A stretch of 30,555 nucleotides of DNA from Pseudomonadota bacterium. GTDB lineage: Bacteria > Pseudomonadota > Alphaproteobacteria > Caulobacterales > Caulobacteraceae. Below the pieces are notes generated by a model. That model was not told the DNA's origin and did no database searches. It saw nothing but the letters and a program-made list of their open reading frames with translations. Within the stretch, counting starts at the first letter, position 1. Each line of letters starts with the position of its first letter. The stretch lies in NCBI GenBank assembly GCA_023386645.1, contig JAEWJI010000023.1, positions 1 through 30,555 of the forward strand, in the 5' to 3' direction. The translations under genes were made by a program, and so were the position numbers. Positions 8,149-15,343 of this stretch are shown here, in pieces.

Positions 8149-8607
8149 ATGACCCTGTTGCTCGCCCTCGCCGTCGCCTCGCTGTCCATCGCCGACCAGG
8201 ACGGGGCGGTGGCGACCGCGCCGGCCGGCCAGCAGGCCGTGACCGCCGCCCTGGCCTCGGGGGCCGCCGCGCCCGTGGTCCAGCAGGAGCCCTCGGCCGG
8301 CCAGGCCATGCCGCACGGACTGACCACCGCCCAGCAGGTCGAGCGCTGGGTCTCGGCGGATCGGCCGCGATCTCAGGACGAGCTGTGGCTGGACGCGCCG
8401 GTCGAGAACGAGCGCCGGATGCACGGCGAGGTGTGGGGCGGTGTCGGCACCGGCGGCTATCGCGACATCGGTGGAGCGGTGTCGCTTCCGCTGGGCGAGA
8501 GCGGGCGGCTGGACCTGCGGTTCCAGCGGACCGAGGGCGAGGGGCTGTGGGCGCCGTACCCCGGGTTCGCCTACGGCGTCCGGCCGTTCGGGGCGGCCGA
8601 CGAGTAG
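8149..8607 (+). CDS. exported protein of unknown function
   Basis: A 152-aa protein I do not recognise. Residues 1-15 are hydrophobic (LLLALAVASLSIA) and look like a short signal peptide. An Ala/Gln/Pro-rich low-complexity stretch runs to about 60. A compact region from about 75 to 145 contains WGGVGTGGYRDIGGAVSLP and LDLRFQRTEGEG, an alternating polar/non-polar pattern consistent with beta strands. There are no cysteines. GGAG at 8135-8138 is well placed before the ATG. It lies 45 bases after msrB and is closed by a strong hairpin at 8621-8649, so it may share a transcript with msrB. Proteins with the GEVWGGVGTGGYR-type segment probably exist in relatives; no function can be given. Confidence 0.7.
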   Translation: MTLLLALAVASLSIADQDGAVATAPAGQQAVTAALASGAAAPVVQQEPSAGQAMPHGLTTAQQVERWVSADRPRSQDELWLDAPVENERRMHGEVWGGVGTGGYRDIGGAVSLPLGESGRLDLRFQRTEGEGLWAPYPGFAYGVRPFGAADE

Positions 8608-8620
8608 CGGCGGAATACGA

Positions 8621-8649
8621 AAAGGCCCGGTCGGATCGACCGGGCCTTT
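8621..8649. terminator. bidirectional intrinsic terminator
   Basis: A perfect 13-bp stem (AAAGGCCCGGTCG at 8621-8633, complement at 8637-8649) closes a 3-base loop. The stem is GC-rich with A/T ends, giving U-tracts in both directions. It sits between the plus-strand gene ending at 8607 and the minus-strand tRNA-Thr ending at 8658, and can serve both. Confidence 0.85.
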
Positions 8650-8657
8650 CGTCTTAG

Positions 8658-8732
<75 letters not shown>

Positions 8733-8829
8733 GAAATCTGAGGAAGCGGCCGTATAGCCAAAGCCTTCCGGGGATGAAAGCCCAAAATCGGCGCTTGCGG
8801 CGAAAGTCGCCATCGGGCCTTGTGGCGCG

Positions 8830-9003
8830 GTGAGAAAGCCGCATGAACCCGCCGATCCGCCTGCCTCGTCGCCGGCCCTCAATCCGCAGGAGCGGGCGAA
8901 GCTGGAAAAGGCTAGGCGGCTGGCGGAAGCGCTCAGGGCGAATCTGCGCCGGCGCAAGGCCGAGCCTGCCCGGACGGCGACGGGCGACGATCGCCGCAAC
9001 TGA
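8830..9003 (+). CDS. small charged protein upstream of murA
   Basis: A 57-aa frame beginning with GTG. The C-terminal two thirds is a strongly charged helix: LNPQERAKLEKARRLAEAL (17-35) followed by RANLRRRKAEPARTAT (36-51). I recall that small proteins with an ALRANLRRRKAQ-type motif occur next to murA in other alphaproteobacteria, so conservation is likely. The start is uncertain: no ATG lies in frame nearby and no clear ribosome site precedes the GTG. It lies 132 bases before murA and shares its strand. Function unknown; a basic amphipathic helix could bind RNA or ribosomes, but nothing proves it. Confidence 0.55.
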   Translation: MRKPHEPADPPASSPALNPQERAKLEKARRLAEALRANLRRRKAEPARTATGDDRRN

Positions 9004-9135
9004 ATGTCATCGAACAGGGGCGGGCCGGGGGTCTTTCGCCGGGGCGCCCCGCCGCGCTAGATAGCCGGTCCGCCGGGCCAAGGCCGCGACGCGGGCGGCC
9101 CAGGCCAGGGCCAGGACTTCGGCCAAGAGACCTTG

Positions 9136-10422
9136 ATGGACAGTATCGCGATCCGGGGCGGGCGTCCCCTCAACGGGACGATTCCGGTCAGCGGCGCCAA
9201 GAACTCGGCCATCAAGCTGATGGCGGCGGCGATCCTGACGGACCAGCCGCTGCGCCTGACCAACATGCCGCGCCTGGCCGACACCAAGTTCCTGGGCCGG
9301 CTGCTGCAGCAGTTCGGGATCTCGGTGACGGAGACCGACGGGCCGGACGGGGGCGAGACCTTGTTCCACGCCCAGGAGATCACCTCGACCTTCGCCCCCT
9401 ACGACCTGGTCCGGCAGATGCGCGCCTCGTTCAACGTGCTGGGGCCGCTGCTGGCGCGGACAGGCCACGCCAAGGTGTCGCTGCCGGGCGGTTGCACCAT
9501 CGGCGCGCGGCCGGTCGACCTGCACCTTGACGCCCTGTCGCGACTGGGGGCGTCGATCGAGCTGGAGGAGGGCTATGTGTCGGCCGTGGCGCCGAACGGC
9601 CTGCGCGGGGCCGAGATCGAGTTTCCCTTCGTCTCGGTGGGGGCGACCGAGCACACCCTGATGGCGGCGACCCTGGCCCAGGGGACCACGGTGCTGAGGA
9701 ACGCCGCGCGCGAGCCGGAGATCGGCGACCTGGCCCGCTGCCTGATGATGATGGGCGCCCAGATCGAGGGCGTGGACACCGATACGCTGACGATTACTGG
9801 CGTTGGCTCGCTGAACGGCGGCGAGTGGCCGGTGATCGCCGACCGGATCGAGATGGGCACCTATGCGGTGGCTGCGGCCATGGCCGGGGGCGAGGTGCGG
9901 CTGACCCGCGCGCGGCCCGAGCTGATCGAGGCGCTGAGCGAACGGATGGTCGCCGCTGGCGTCGGGGTTGAGCCGACCGGGGACGGGGTGATCGTGCGGC
10001 GCGATCCGTCGGAGCGCCTGCGCGGCGTCGACGTGACCACCGCAGTCTATCCGGGCTTCGCCACCGACCTGCAGGCCCAGTTCATGGCCCTGATGACCGT
10101 GGCCGAGGGCGAGAGCGTCATCAACGAGACCATCTTCGAGAACCGGTTCATGCACGCGCCGGAACTCGCCCGGCTCGGCGCCCGTATCGAGGTGCATGGA
10201 TCGGAAGCGCGGGTGCATGGCGTGGAGCGGCTCAAGGGGGCGCCGGTGATGGCGACCGACCTGCGCGCCTCCGTCAGCCTGGTGATCGCCGGGCTGGTCG
10301 CCGAGGGCGAGACCACGATCGGCCGGGTCTATCACCTGGATCGCGGCTTCGAGCGGCTGGAGGAGAAGCTTTCGGCGTGCGGCGCCGACATCGAGCGGAT
10401 CGCGGAGCAGGGCGATGGCTGA
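9136..10422 (+). CDS. murA: UDP-N-acetylglucosamine 1-carboxyvinyltransferase
   Basis: This 428-aa cytoplasmic enzyme transfers enolpyruvate from PEP to UDP-GlcNAc, the first committed step of peptidoglycan synthesis. Key residues are in place: K22-N23 in SGAKNSAIK, the PEP-binding Cys120 in LPGGCTIGARPVDLH (116-130), and the general-base Asp311 in YPGFATDLQAQ. The presence of Cys rather than Asp at 120 means the enzyme should be of the fosfomycin-sensitive kind. ATG 9136 is chosen over the adjoining TTG at 9133. The last eight bases overlap the start of the DUF2948 gene, so translation is probably coupled. Confidence 0.97.
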   Translation: MDSIAIRGGRPLNGTIPVSGAKNSAIKLMAAAILTDQPLRLTNMPRLADTKFLGRLLQQFGISVTETDGPDGGETLFHAQEITSTFAPYDLVRQMRASFNVLGPLLARTGHAKVSLPGGCTIGARPVDLHLDALSRLGASIELEEGYVSAVAPNGLRGAEIEFPFVSVGATEHTLMAATLAQGTTVLRNAAREPEIGDLARCLMMMGAQIEGVDTDTLTITGVGSLNGGEWPVIADRIEMGTYAVAAAMAGGEVRLTRARPELIEALSERMVAAGVGVEPTGDGVIVRRDPSERLRGVDVTTAVYPGFATDLQAQFMALMTVAEGESVINETIFENRFMHAPELARLGARIEVHGSEARVHGVERLKGAPVMATDLRASVSLVIAGLVAEGETTIGRVYHLDRGFERLEEKLSACGADIERIAEQGDG

Positions 10423-10894
10423 TTCGGCGCCCGAAGCGACGGCCGCCGAAGACGCCGCGAGCCGCGCGGTCGAGCCCCTGCGGCTGCTGGCCGAGGACGC
10501 GGAAGACCTGGCGATCATGTCGGCCGCCCTTCAGGACGCCATCCTGCGGCCGTCGGACATCCGCTGGGAGCGGCCGGCGCGGCGTCTGACGATCCAGCTG
10601 AGCCGGTTCTGCTGGGAATGCGGCGGGTCGCGGGTGCACAGCGCGCTGCAGTTCGGCGACGTGTCGGCGGTGAAGAGCCGGCGTCTGCCGCGCATGCCGG
10701 ACGCGCCGCTGGAGCTGCTGGCGCTGGATTTCGAGCCGGGCGAGGCCCCGGGCGGACGGGTGATCCTGATGTTCGCGGGGGGCGGGGATCTGAGGATCGA
10801 GGTCGAGTGTCTGGACGGGGTCCTGGCCGACCTGTCGGACCGCTGGCCGGCCGTGGCGGCGCCGGACCATCCGGCAGAGGACGCGCGACCGTGA
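10415..10894 (+). CDS. DUF2948 family protein
   Basis: A 159-aa protein of the alphaproteobacterial DUF2948 family, recognised by LRLLAEDAEDLAIMSAALQD (23-42), the following WERPARRLTIQLSRFCWE block and the LLALDFEPG strand. No catalytic motif, signal peptide or membrane segment is visible. It starts inside murA (ATGGCTGA overlap) and its stop overlaps the GTG of the next gene by four bases, so it is the middle member of a tight co-transcribed set. The family habitually follows murA. Function is not known to me. Confidence 0.9.
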   Translation: MADSAPEATAAEDAASRAVEPLRLLAEDAEDLAIMSAALQDAILRPSDIRWERPARRLTIQLSRFCWECGGSRVHSALQFGDVSAVKSRRLPRMPDAPLELLALDFEPGEAPGGRVILMFAGGGDLRIEVECLDGVLADLSDRWPAVAAPDHPAEDARP

Positions 10895-11358
10895 GCGGCG
10901 AGCATCGCCTGGCTGAGGTCGAGCTGGACGCCGCCACCCTGCCGGCCGCCACCGCCGAGATCGAGCACGAGCGGCGGGTCGCGGTGTTCGACCTGGTCGA
11001 GGCCAACGCCTTCCGGCCCGTGGACGCGCCCGGCGGGCCCTATCGGCTGGTGCTGTCGCTCCTGGACAGCCGGCTGGTGTTCGACGTGTCGGGACCGGGG
11101 TATCAGCGCGCGCACGGCCTGTCGCTGACGCCGCTGAAGACCGTTCTGAAGGACTATCTGCTGATCTGCGACAGCTATTATGAGGCGCTACGCGGGTCGT
11201 CGCCCAGCCAGATCGAGGCGGTCGACATGGGGCGCCGGGGCCTGCACAACGAGGGCGCCGAACTGCTCAAGGCGCGGCTGGACGGCAAGATCGAGATCGA
11301 CCACGAGACGGCCCGTCGGCTGTTCACCCTCGTAACGGCGCTGTATCGGCGGGGGTGA
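10891..11358 (+). CDS. UPF0262 family protein
   Basis: A 155-aa protein of the UPF0262 family. Diagnostic stretches are IEHERRVAVFDLVEAN (about 24-39), PYRLVLSLLDSRLVFDV, LKDYLLICDSYYEAL and DMGRRGLHNEGAELL. It begins with GTG at 10891 in a GTGA overlap with the DUF2948 stop. A longer frame from 10618 exists but would lie entirely within DUF2948. In several alphaproteobacteria hisD precedes this family and a low-molecular-weight phosphatase follows it; neither gene is here. The protein looks soluble and cytoplasmic. Function unknown. Confidence 0.9.
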   Translation: MSGEHRLAEVELDAATLPAATAEIEHERRVAVFDLVEANAFRPVDAPGGPYRLVLSLLDSRLVFDVSGPGYQRAHGLSLTPLKTVLKDYLLICDSYYEALRGSSPSQIEAVDMGRRGLHNEGAELLKARLDGKIEIDHETARRLFTLVTALYRRG

Positions 11359-11463
11359 AGCGCTCGACTTTCCGGACGATTTGAGGCATTAGCCCCGCCA
11401 CTTTTGGCGAACGCGCTTCCGTCCGGCGTGTCCGATCCGTTTCCGCTGGGCGTGAGAGGCCGC

Positions 11464-11682
11464 ATGGCTAAGGAAGAACTGCTCGAGTTTCCCGGAACCG
11501 TCAGCGAACTGCTGCCGAACGCCACCTTTCGGGTGACGCTCGAGAACGACCACGAGATCATCGCCCATACCGCCGGCAAGATGCGCAAGAATCGCATCCG
11601 CGTGCTGGCGGGCGACAAGGTCCTGGTCGAGATGACGCCCTATGACCTGACCAAGGGCCGCATCACCTACCGCTTCAAGTAA
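11464..11682 (+). CDS. infA: translation initiation factor IF-1
   Basis: A 72-aa OB-fold protein that binds the 30S A site with IF-2 and IF-3 during initiation. The sequence is canonical: MAKEELLEFPGTV, NATFRVTLENDHEIIAHTAGKMRKN and the closing LTKGRITYRFK. The frame stays open 20 codons upstream, but ATG 11464 gives the exact family N-terminus and follows a purine-rich GAGAGG. About 105 bases separate it from UPF0262, so it may have its own promoter. maf follows after 12 bases. Confidence 0.98.
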   Translation: MAKEELLEFPGTVSELLPNATFRVTLENDHEIIAHTAGKMRKNRIRVLAGDKVLVEMTPYDLTKGRITYRFK

Positions 11683-11694
11683 GGGCGGGCTCGG

Positions 11695-12270
11695 ATGAGC
11701 CGTCCCGACCTCGTGCTGGCCTCGGCCAGCCCCCGGCGAATCGAGCTTCTGGCCCAGGTCGGCGTGACGCCGGACCGGGTCGAGCCCGCCGACATCGACG
11801 AAACCCCCATGAAAGGCGAGACGCCGCCGCGTCTGGCCGAGCGTCTGGCCCGCACCAAGGCCGAGACGGTGGCCGCGCGTGCGCCGAACGCCATTGTCCT
11901 GGCGGCCGACACCGTGGTGGCCGTGGGGCGCCGGTTCCTGGAAAAGGCGGCGGACGAGGCGGAGGCGCGGCGATTCCTGCGCCTGCTGTCGGGCCGCAAT
12001 CACCGGGTGTTCACCGGGGTGGCCGTGGCGCGCGGCGGCCGGGTGTCCACGCGGGTCAACGAGACGCGGGTGACCTTCAAGATGCTGTCGGACGCCGAGA
12101 TTGAGGCCTATGTCGCTTCCGGCGACTGGCGCGGCAAGGCGGGGGGATACGGCATCCAGGGACCGGCCGGAGCCTTCGTGGTCCGGATCGTTGGCAGCCA
12201 TCCCTCGGTGATGGGCCTGCCGCTTCACGAGACGATGAACCTGCTGTCCGGCGCCGGCTTTCGGGCGTGA
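11695..12270 (+). CDS. maf: Maf-type nucleoside triphosphate pyrophosphatase
   Basis: A 191-aa cytoplasmic housecleaning enzyme that hydrolyses non-canonical or excess NTPs to NMPs. It shows the opening LASASPRRIELL (7-18), LAADTVVAVG, the LSGRNHRVFTGVA block, KAGGYGIQG and GSHPSVMGLPL. The arrangement is the Maf/HAM1 superfamily active site. Whether it prefers dTTP/UTP or m7GTP cannot be settled by eye. It follows infA by 12 bases and its TGA overlaps the GTG start of the RNase gene, so infA-maf-RNase-yacG behave as one unit. Confidence 0.94.
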   Translation: MSRPDLVLASASPRRIELLAQVGVTPDRVEPADIDETPMKGETPPRLAERLARTKAETVAARAPNAIVLAADTVVAVGRRFLEKAADEAEARRFLRLLSGRNHRVFTGVAVARGGRVSTRVNETRVTFKMLSDAEIEAYVASGDWRGKAGGYGIQGPAGAFVVRIVGSHPSVMGLPLHETMNLLSGAGFRA

Positions 12271-13298
12271 CCGGCGGGATCGAGGTCTTTCTCGACGACA
12301 CCCCGGGCGAGGTCCGGGGCATGGTGGCGCGGGACGGCCGGTTCGAACGGCTGATCATCCAGCGCGAGGGCGATTCGCCCCAGGCCCGTTGGGGCGCGCG
12401 GTCGGTCGGTCGGGTGGTCGAGGTTCAGGGGACCTTTCGAGGCGCCTTTGTCGAACTGGGCGGGATCGTGGGCTTCCTGCCGCTGTCGAAGCGGCTCCAG
12501 GTTCGCGAGGGCCAGCGGGTTTCGGTGGAGGTCGTCGCTGAGCCCCGCGAGCGGAAGGGACCGACCCTGAAGCTGCTGGGGCCGGGGGAGGGCGAGCCGC
12601 GACTGGTCCAGCCCGGACCCGACGTGGCCGAACAGCTGGCGACGCTCGCGCCGGACGTTCCGGTGCAGACCGGACTCACCGCCATCCAGGCGTCGTGGGA
12701 CGCCGAGGAGGAGGCGCTGGCGGACGGGGACTTTTTCGCCGAGGCCGCGCTCGATCTGGCGGTTCAGCGGACGCGGGCCCTGATCGCGGTGGATGTCGAC
12801 TACGCACACCTGCCGGGTCGGGACGCGCGCAAGGGGCGGGAGCGAGCCAATCGGCTGGGCCTGGTGCACGCCGCGCGCCTGATCCGGCTGAAGAGCTGGG
12901 GCGGGTTGGTCGCGATCGACCTGGTAGGCGCCATCCATGATTCGCAGGCGGTCACCGACTGGGCGCGCGCGGCGTTCGGCGCGGACCCGGACGTGGCGTT
13001 CGGGCCGCTGAGTCGGTTCGGCCTGCTCCAACTCACCACCCCCTGGCGACACGCGCCGATCGAGGAGGTGCTGAGCGGATGGGACCGCAGTCGGCTCCCG
13101 GCGAGTGAGGCCATCGCCCTGACGCGACGGCTACGGCATCAACTGCTGAGCGATCCCGCGACGCCCCGGTTCGTCGCGCGTTGCACTCCGGCGGAGGCCA
13201 AGGCCGCCGCGCCGCTGGTCGCGCGGCTGGGGCCTCGGGCGGGGTTGCGTCCCGACCCGACGGTGATCGCCGGCCGGGCTGAAATTGACGAGGGCTGA
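12267..13298 (+). CDS. short RNase E/G family endoribonuclease
   Basis: A 343-aa protein of the RNase E/G family, presumably acting on single-stranded RNA. An S1-like segment spans roughly 42-92 (SVGRVVEVQGTFRGAFVELG). Two metal-binding Asp residues are kept: D176 in ALIAVDVDY and D218 in GGLVAIDLVG, spaced much like D303 and D346 of E. coli RNase E. The long scaffold C-terminus is missing. So is the CPxC zinc-link used for dimer pairing; the only Cys is C306. The start is GTG, overlapping the maf stop by four bases. yacG begins three bases after the stop. A full-length RNase E should lie elsewhere in the genome, so this is probably an accessory RNase. Confidence 0.88.
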   Translation: MTGGIEVFLDDTPGEVRGMVARDGRFERLIIQREGDSPQARWGARSVGRVVEVQGTFRGAFVELGGIVGFLPLSKRLQVREGQRVSVEVVAEPRERKGPTLKLLGPGEGEPRLVQPGPDVAEQLATLAPDVPVQTGLTAIQASWDAEEEALADGDFFAEAALDLAVQRTRALIAVDVDYAHLPGRDARKGRERANRLGLVHAARLIRLKSWGGLVAIDLVGAIHDSQAVTDWARAAFGADPDVAFGPLSRFGLLQLTTPWRHAPIEEVLSGWDRSRLPASEAIALTRRLRHQLLSDPATPRFVARCTPAEAKAAAPLVARLGPRAGLRPDPTVIAGRAEIDEG

Positions 13299-13301
13299 GC
13301 C

Positions 13302-13466
13302 ATGTCCACCTGTCCCATCTGCAAGAAGGCACCGACCGATCCGAAGTATCGACCGTTCTGCTCGCGGCGCTGCGCTGACGTGGACCTGCAGCGATGGATG
13401 AGCGGCGCCTACGCCATACCAGGCGAGCAGGTCGACCCGGCGCCGACCTCGCGCGAAGAGGACTGA
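13302..13466 (+). CDS. yacG: YacG, zinc-finger DNA gyrase inhibitor family
   Basis: A 54-aa protein. Four zinc-binding cysteines are visible as C4-P-I-C7 and C20-S-R-R-C24, followed by the family signature DLQRWMSGAYAIPGE (28-42). E. coli YacG binds GyrB and blocks gyrase. The small size and acidic tail (REED) fit the family. It starts three bases after the RNase gene and closes the infA-maf-RNase-yacG unit. No terminator is obvious before the tRNA-Phe promoter. Confidence 0.93.
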   Translation: MSTCPICKKAPTDPKYRPFCSRRCADVDLQRWMSGAYAIPGEQVDPAPTSREED

Positions 13467-13476
13467 TCAAGGGCGC

Positions 13477-13505
13477 TGGACAGGGTCAGGCGCCTCGCCT
13501 ATAGA
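13477..13505 (+). promoter_or_regulatory. sigma-70-type promoter for tRNA-Phe
   Basis: TGGACA (13477-13482, five of six to TTGACA), a 17-base spacer and TATAGA (13500-13505, four of six) form a good housekeeping promoter. The predicted start near 13512 is about 20 bases before the mature tRNA-Phe 5' end. Confidence 0.6.
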
Positions 13506-13531
13506 CCCCGCTCCCGCGAACGGATGCCTTC

Positions 13532-13607
13532 GCCTGGGTAGCTCAGTTGGTAGAGCAGCGGATTGAAAATCCGCGTGTCGGTGGTTCGAATCCGCCCCCA
13601 GGCACCA
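13532..13607 (+). tRNA. tRNA-Phe (anticodon GAA)
   Basis: A 76-base cloverleaf with encoded CCA. Acceptor GCCTGGG/CCCAGGC, D-arm GCTC/GAGC, anticodon stem GCGGA/TCCGC with loop TTGAAAA, and T-arm GGTGG/CCGCC are all fully paired. The anticodon is GAA and the discriminator is A, as expected for Phe. Confidence 0.98.
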
Positions 13608-13972
13608 TCATCCACCCCGGCCGATCAAGCGGCCTGCGAGGCGGTTCCAGAACTCGAAATTTTCCGGCCGTCCGGTGCGCCTCCGCGACCTTTTCGCTCG
13701 TGGCGGGAAAAGGGCCAGTCAGGCTTGACGCTCTGGCGGCTCCAAGCCAAAGGAGCTTGACCGCTTTTTTGCGCGAGCGGCCGGCAAATCGCGGCGACCG
13801 CGATTGCGCCGCGCCGCGTTTGGGTTAAAGCAACCTGACGCACAAGGAGGCGTTGCGACCGAGGGCCAAAAACGGCCCGCGGTTGTCGGAAGATTTTCAC
13901 GCGGGGGCGGAGCCAGCCGGTTTCGTCCTTCGGTTTCCACGAGTCAGACCAAAAAGCAGGAACTGGCGAACG
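13608..13972 (+). other. 365-base leader region before exbB
   Basis: I see no convincing gene. Weak hairpins follow the tRNA (CCTTTT at 13689-13694 with AAAAGG at 13708-13713; CCGCT at 13761-13765 with AGCGG at 13776-13780). TTGACG at 13725 and TTGACC at 13757 lack matching -10 boxes. AAGGAGG at 13844-13850 is a strong Shine-Dalgarno-like run but is only two bases before a TTG. No Fur-like palindrome was found by eye, though iron control of an exb-tonB set would be expected. Confidence 0.5.
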
Positions 13973-14887
13973 ATGCTCTATAGCAAGAAGACCAACATTC
14001 TCCTGGCGATGGCCGGCGCTGCCGTGCTCATGGCCAGTTCGCCGGTGATGGCCCAAGACGCCGCCGCTCCGGCTGCTCCGGCCGCCACTGCTCCGGCCGC
14101 CGGCGCCCCCGCTGCGGCTCCGGCCGCCACGACCGCGGCTCCGGGCGCGGCCTCCGAAGACCCGGCTACGGTGGCGGAAGCCGCCGGTGGCGGCCACGGC
14201 GGCGGCCTGACCCCGATCTCGATGTTCATGGCCGCGACCCCGGTCGTGAAGGTCGTGATGGTGGGCCTGCTGTTGGCCTCCATCTTCTCGTGGACGCTGC
14301 TGCTGATCAAACTGTTCGAGTTCGGTGCCCTGAACCGCAAGACCGACCAGTTCCTGGAAGCCTTCCGCGGCGCGCGCACGATTGCCGACATGCGTCGGGT
14401 GGCGAGCGCCGAAGAGTTCGACGGCAACCCGCTGGCCGACATGGCCGCCGCGGCGACCGAAGAAATCGAGCTGTCGCGTCAGGCTGGCCTGTCGGTGACC
14501 GGCGAGCACCGCGACACCGCGCTGTTCCGCGCCCAGGCCGCCGTGGCCGCCGTGCAGTCTGGTCTGGCCAAGCGCCTGTCGGGCGGCCAGCAGTTCCAGG
14601 CTTCGGTTGGTTCGTCCGGTCCGTTCATCGGTCTGTTCGGCACCGTGTACGGGATCATGAACTCGTTCATCGGCATCGCCGAATCGAACACCACCAACCT
14701 GGCCGTCGTGGCCCCGGGTATCGCCGAGGCCCTGCTGGCCACCGGCATCGGCCTGTTCGCGGCTATCCCGGCGGTTATCTTCTACAACTACTTCAACACC
14801 CGCATCTCGGCCTACGGGACCCGTTCGGACGGGTTCGCGGCTGAGCTGCTGAATGGTGTCTCGCGTCAGCTGGACAAGGGAGCGTAA
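13973..14887 (+). CDS. exbB: ExbB, TonB-system proton channel subunit
   Basis: A 304-aa inner-membrane protein that with ExbD uses the proton gradient to energise TonB. It has an N-terminal signal-like segment (1-28, ending VMAQ). An Ala/Pro-rich periplasmic linker (29-70) and a Gly/His patch (71-78) follow. Transmembrane helices lie at about 92-113, 213-238 and 244-274, with the MotA/TolQ/ExbB core in GSSGPFIGLFGTVYGIMNSF (213-232). The N-terminal extension and the neighbouring tonB favour ExbB over TolQ. The frame is open from 13853, but ATG 13973 follows AGGAA (13958-13962) and gives a proper signal peptide. exbD starts five bases downstream. Confidence 0.92.
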   Translation: MLYSKKTNILLAMAGAAVLMASSPVMAQDAAAPAAPAATAPAAGAPAAAPAATTAAPGAASEDPATVAEAAGGGHGGGLTPISMFMAATPVVKVVMVGLLLASIFSWTLLLIKLFEFGALNRKTDQFLEAFRGARTIADMRRVASAEEFDGNPLADMAAAATEEIELSRQAGLSVTGEHRDTALFRAQAAVAAVQSGLAKRLSGGQQFQASVGSSGPFIGLFGTVYGIMNSFIGIAESNTTNLAVVAPGIAEALLATGIGLFAAIPAVIFYNYFNTRISAYGTRSDGFAAELLNGVSRQLDKGA

Positions 14888-14892
14888 ATCGC

Positions 14893-15330
14893 ATGGCCGC
14901 CAAACTCTCTGGCGGCGGCGGCGGCAAGTACACCGTCGAGCAGAACTCAGAGATCAACGTCACCCCGTTCGTGGACGTTATGCTGGTTCTGCTCATCATC
15001 TTCATGGTGGCGGCTCCGCTCGCCTCCGTGTCGGTGGAGGTGAAACTCCCCACCGCGGTCGCACCGCCTCAGCAGAACCCGCCCAAGCCGGTCTATATCT
15101 CGATCCAGAATGACGGCGACGTCTTCCTGGGCGACTTCCGGACCGATGTGGGCAGCCTGGGCGATGACCTGCGCGAGCAGATCCGCAGCCGCAATCCCGA
15201 GGAAGAGCGCATCTTCATCCGGGCGGATCAGCAGACCCGCTATGGTGACTTCATGCAGGTCATGAACGCGCTCCAGGACAACGGCTTCTACTCCGTCGCC
15301 CTGGTCGGCGAAGACAACTCGCCGCAGTGA
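14893..15330 (+). CDS. exbD: ExbD, TonB-system energy transducer
   Basis: A 145-aa protein with one transmembrane helix and a periplasmic domain. The helix starts in INVTPFVDVMLVLLIIFMV; Asp28 is the family's essential proton-carrying residue (Asp25 in E. coli). A Gly-rich run (7-11) precedes it. A Pro-rich linker (56-66) leads to the periplasmic ExbD domain, which includes IFIRADQQTRYGDFMQVM. It lies between exbB and tonB with gaps of 5 and 13 bases, so all three are co-transcribed. Only one exbD copy is present here. Confidence 0.95.
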   Translation: MAAKLSGGGGGKYTVEQNSEINVTPFVDVMLVLLIIFMVAAPLASVSVEVKLPTAVAPPQQNPPKPVYISIQNDGDVFLGDFRTDVGSLGDDLREQIRSRNPEEERIFIRADQQTRYGDFMQVMNALQDNGFYSVALVGEDNSPQ

Positions 15331-15343
15331 GGGCCAGCCACCC

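Noticed and set aside
10618..10890. Longer UPF0262 start inside DUF2948
   Set aside because: The family N-terminus begins at the GTG of 10891, and the extra part is an out-of-frame reading of DUF2948.
13844..13972. TTG start at 13853 after AAGGAGG, adding 40 residues to ExbB
   Set aside because: The spacing from AGGAGG to TTG is only two bases. The added residues would bury the ExbB signal peptide. ATG 13973 has its own AGGAA.
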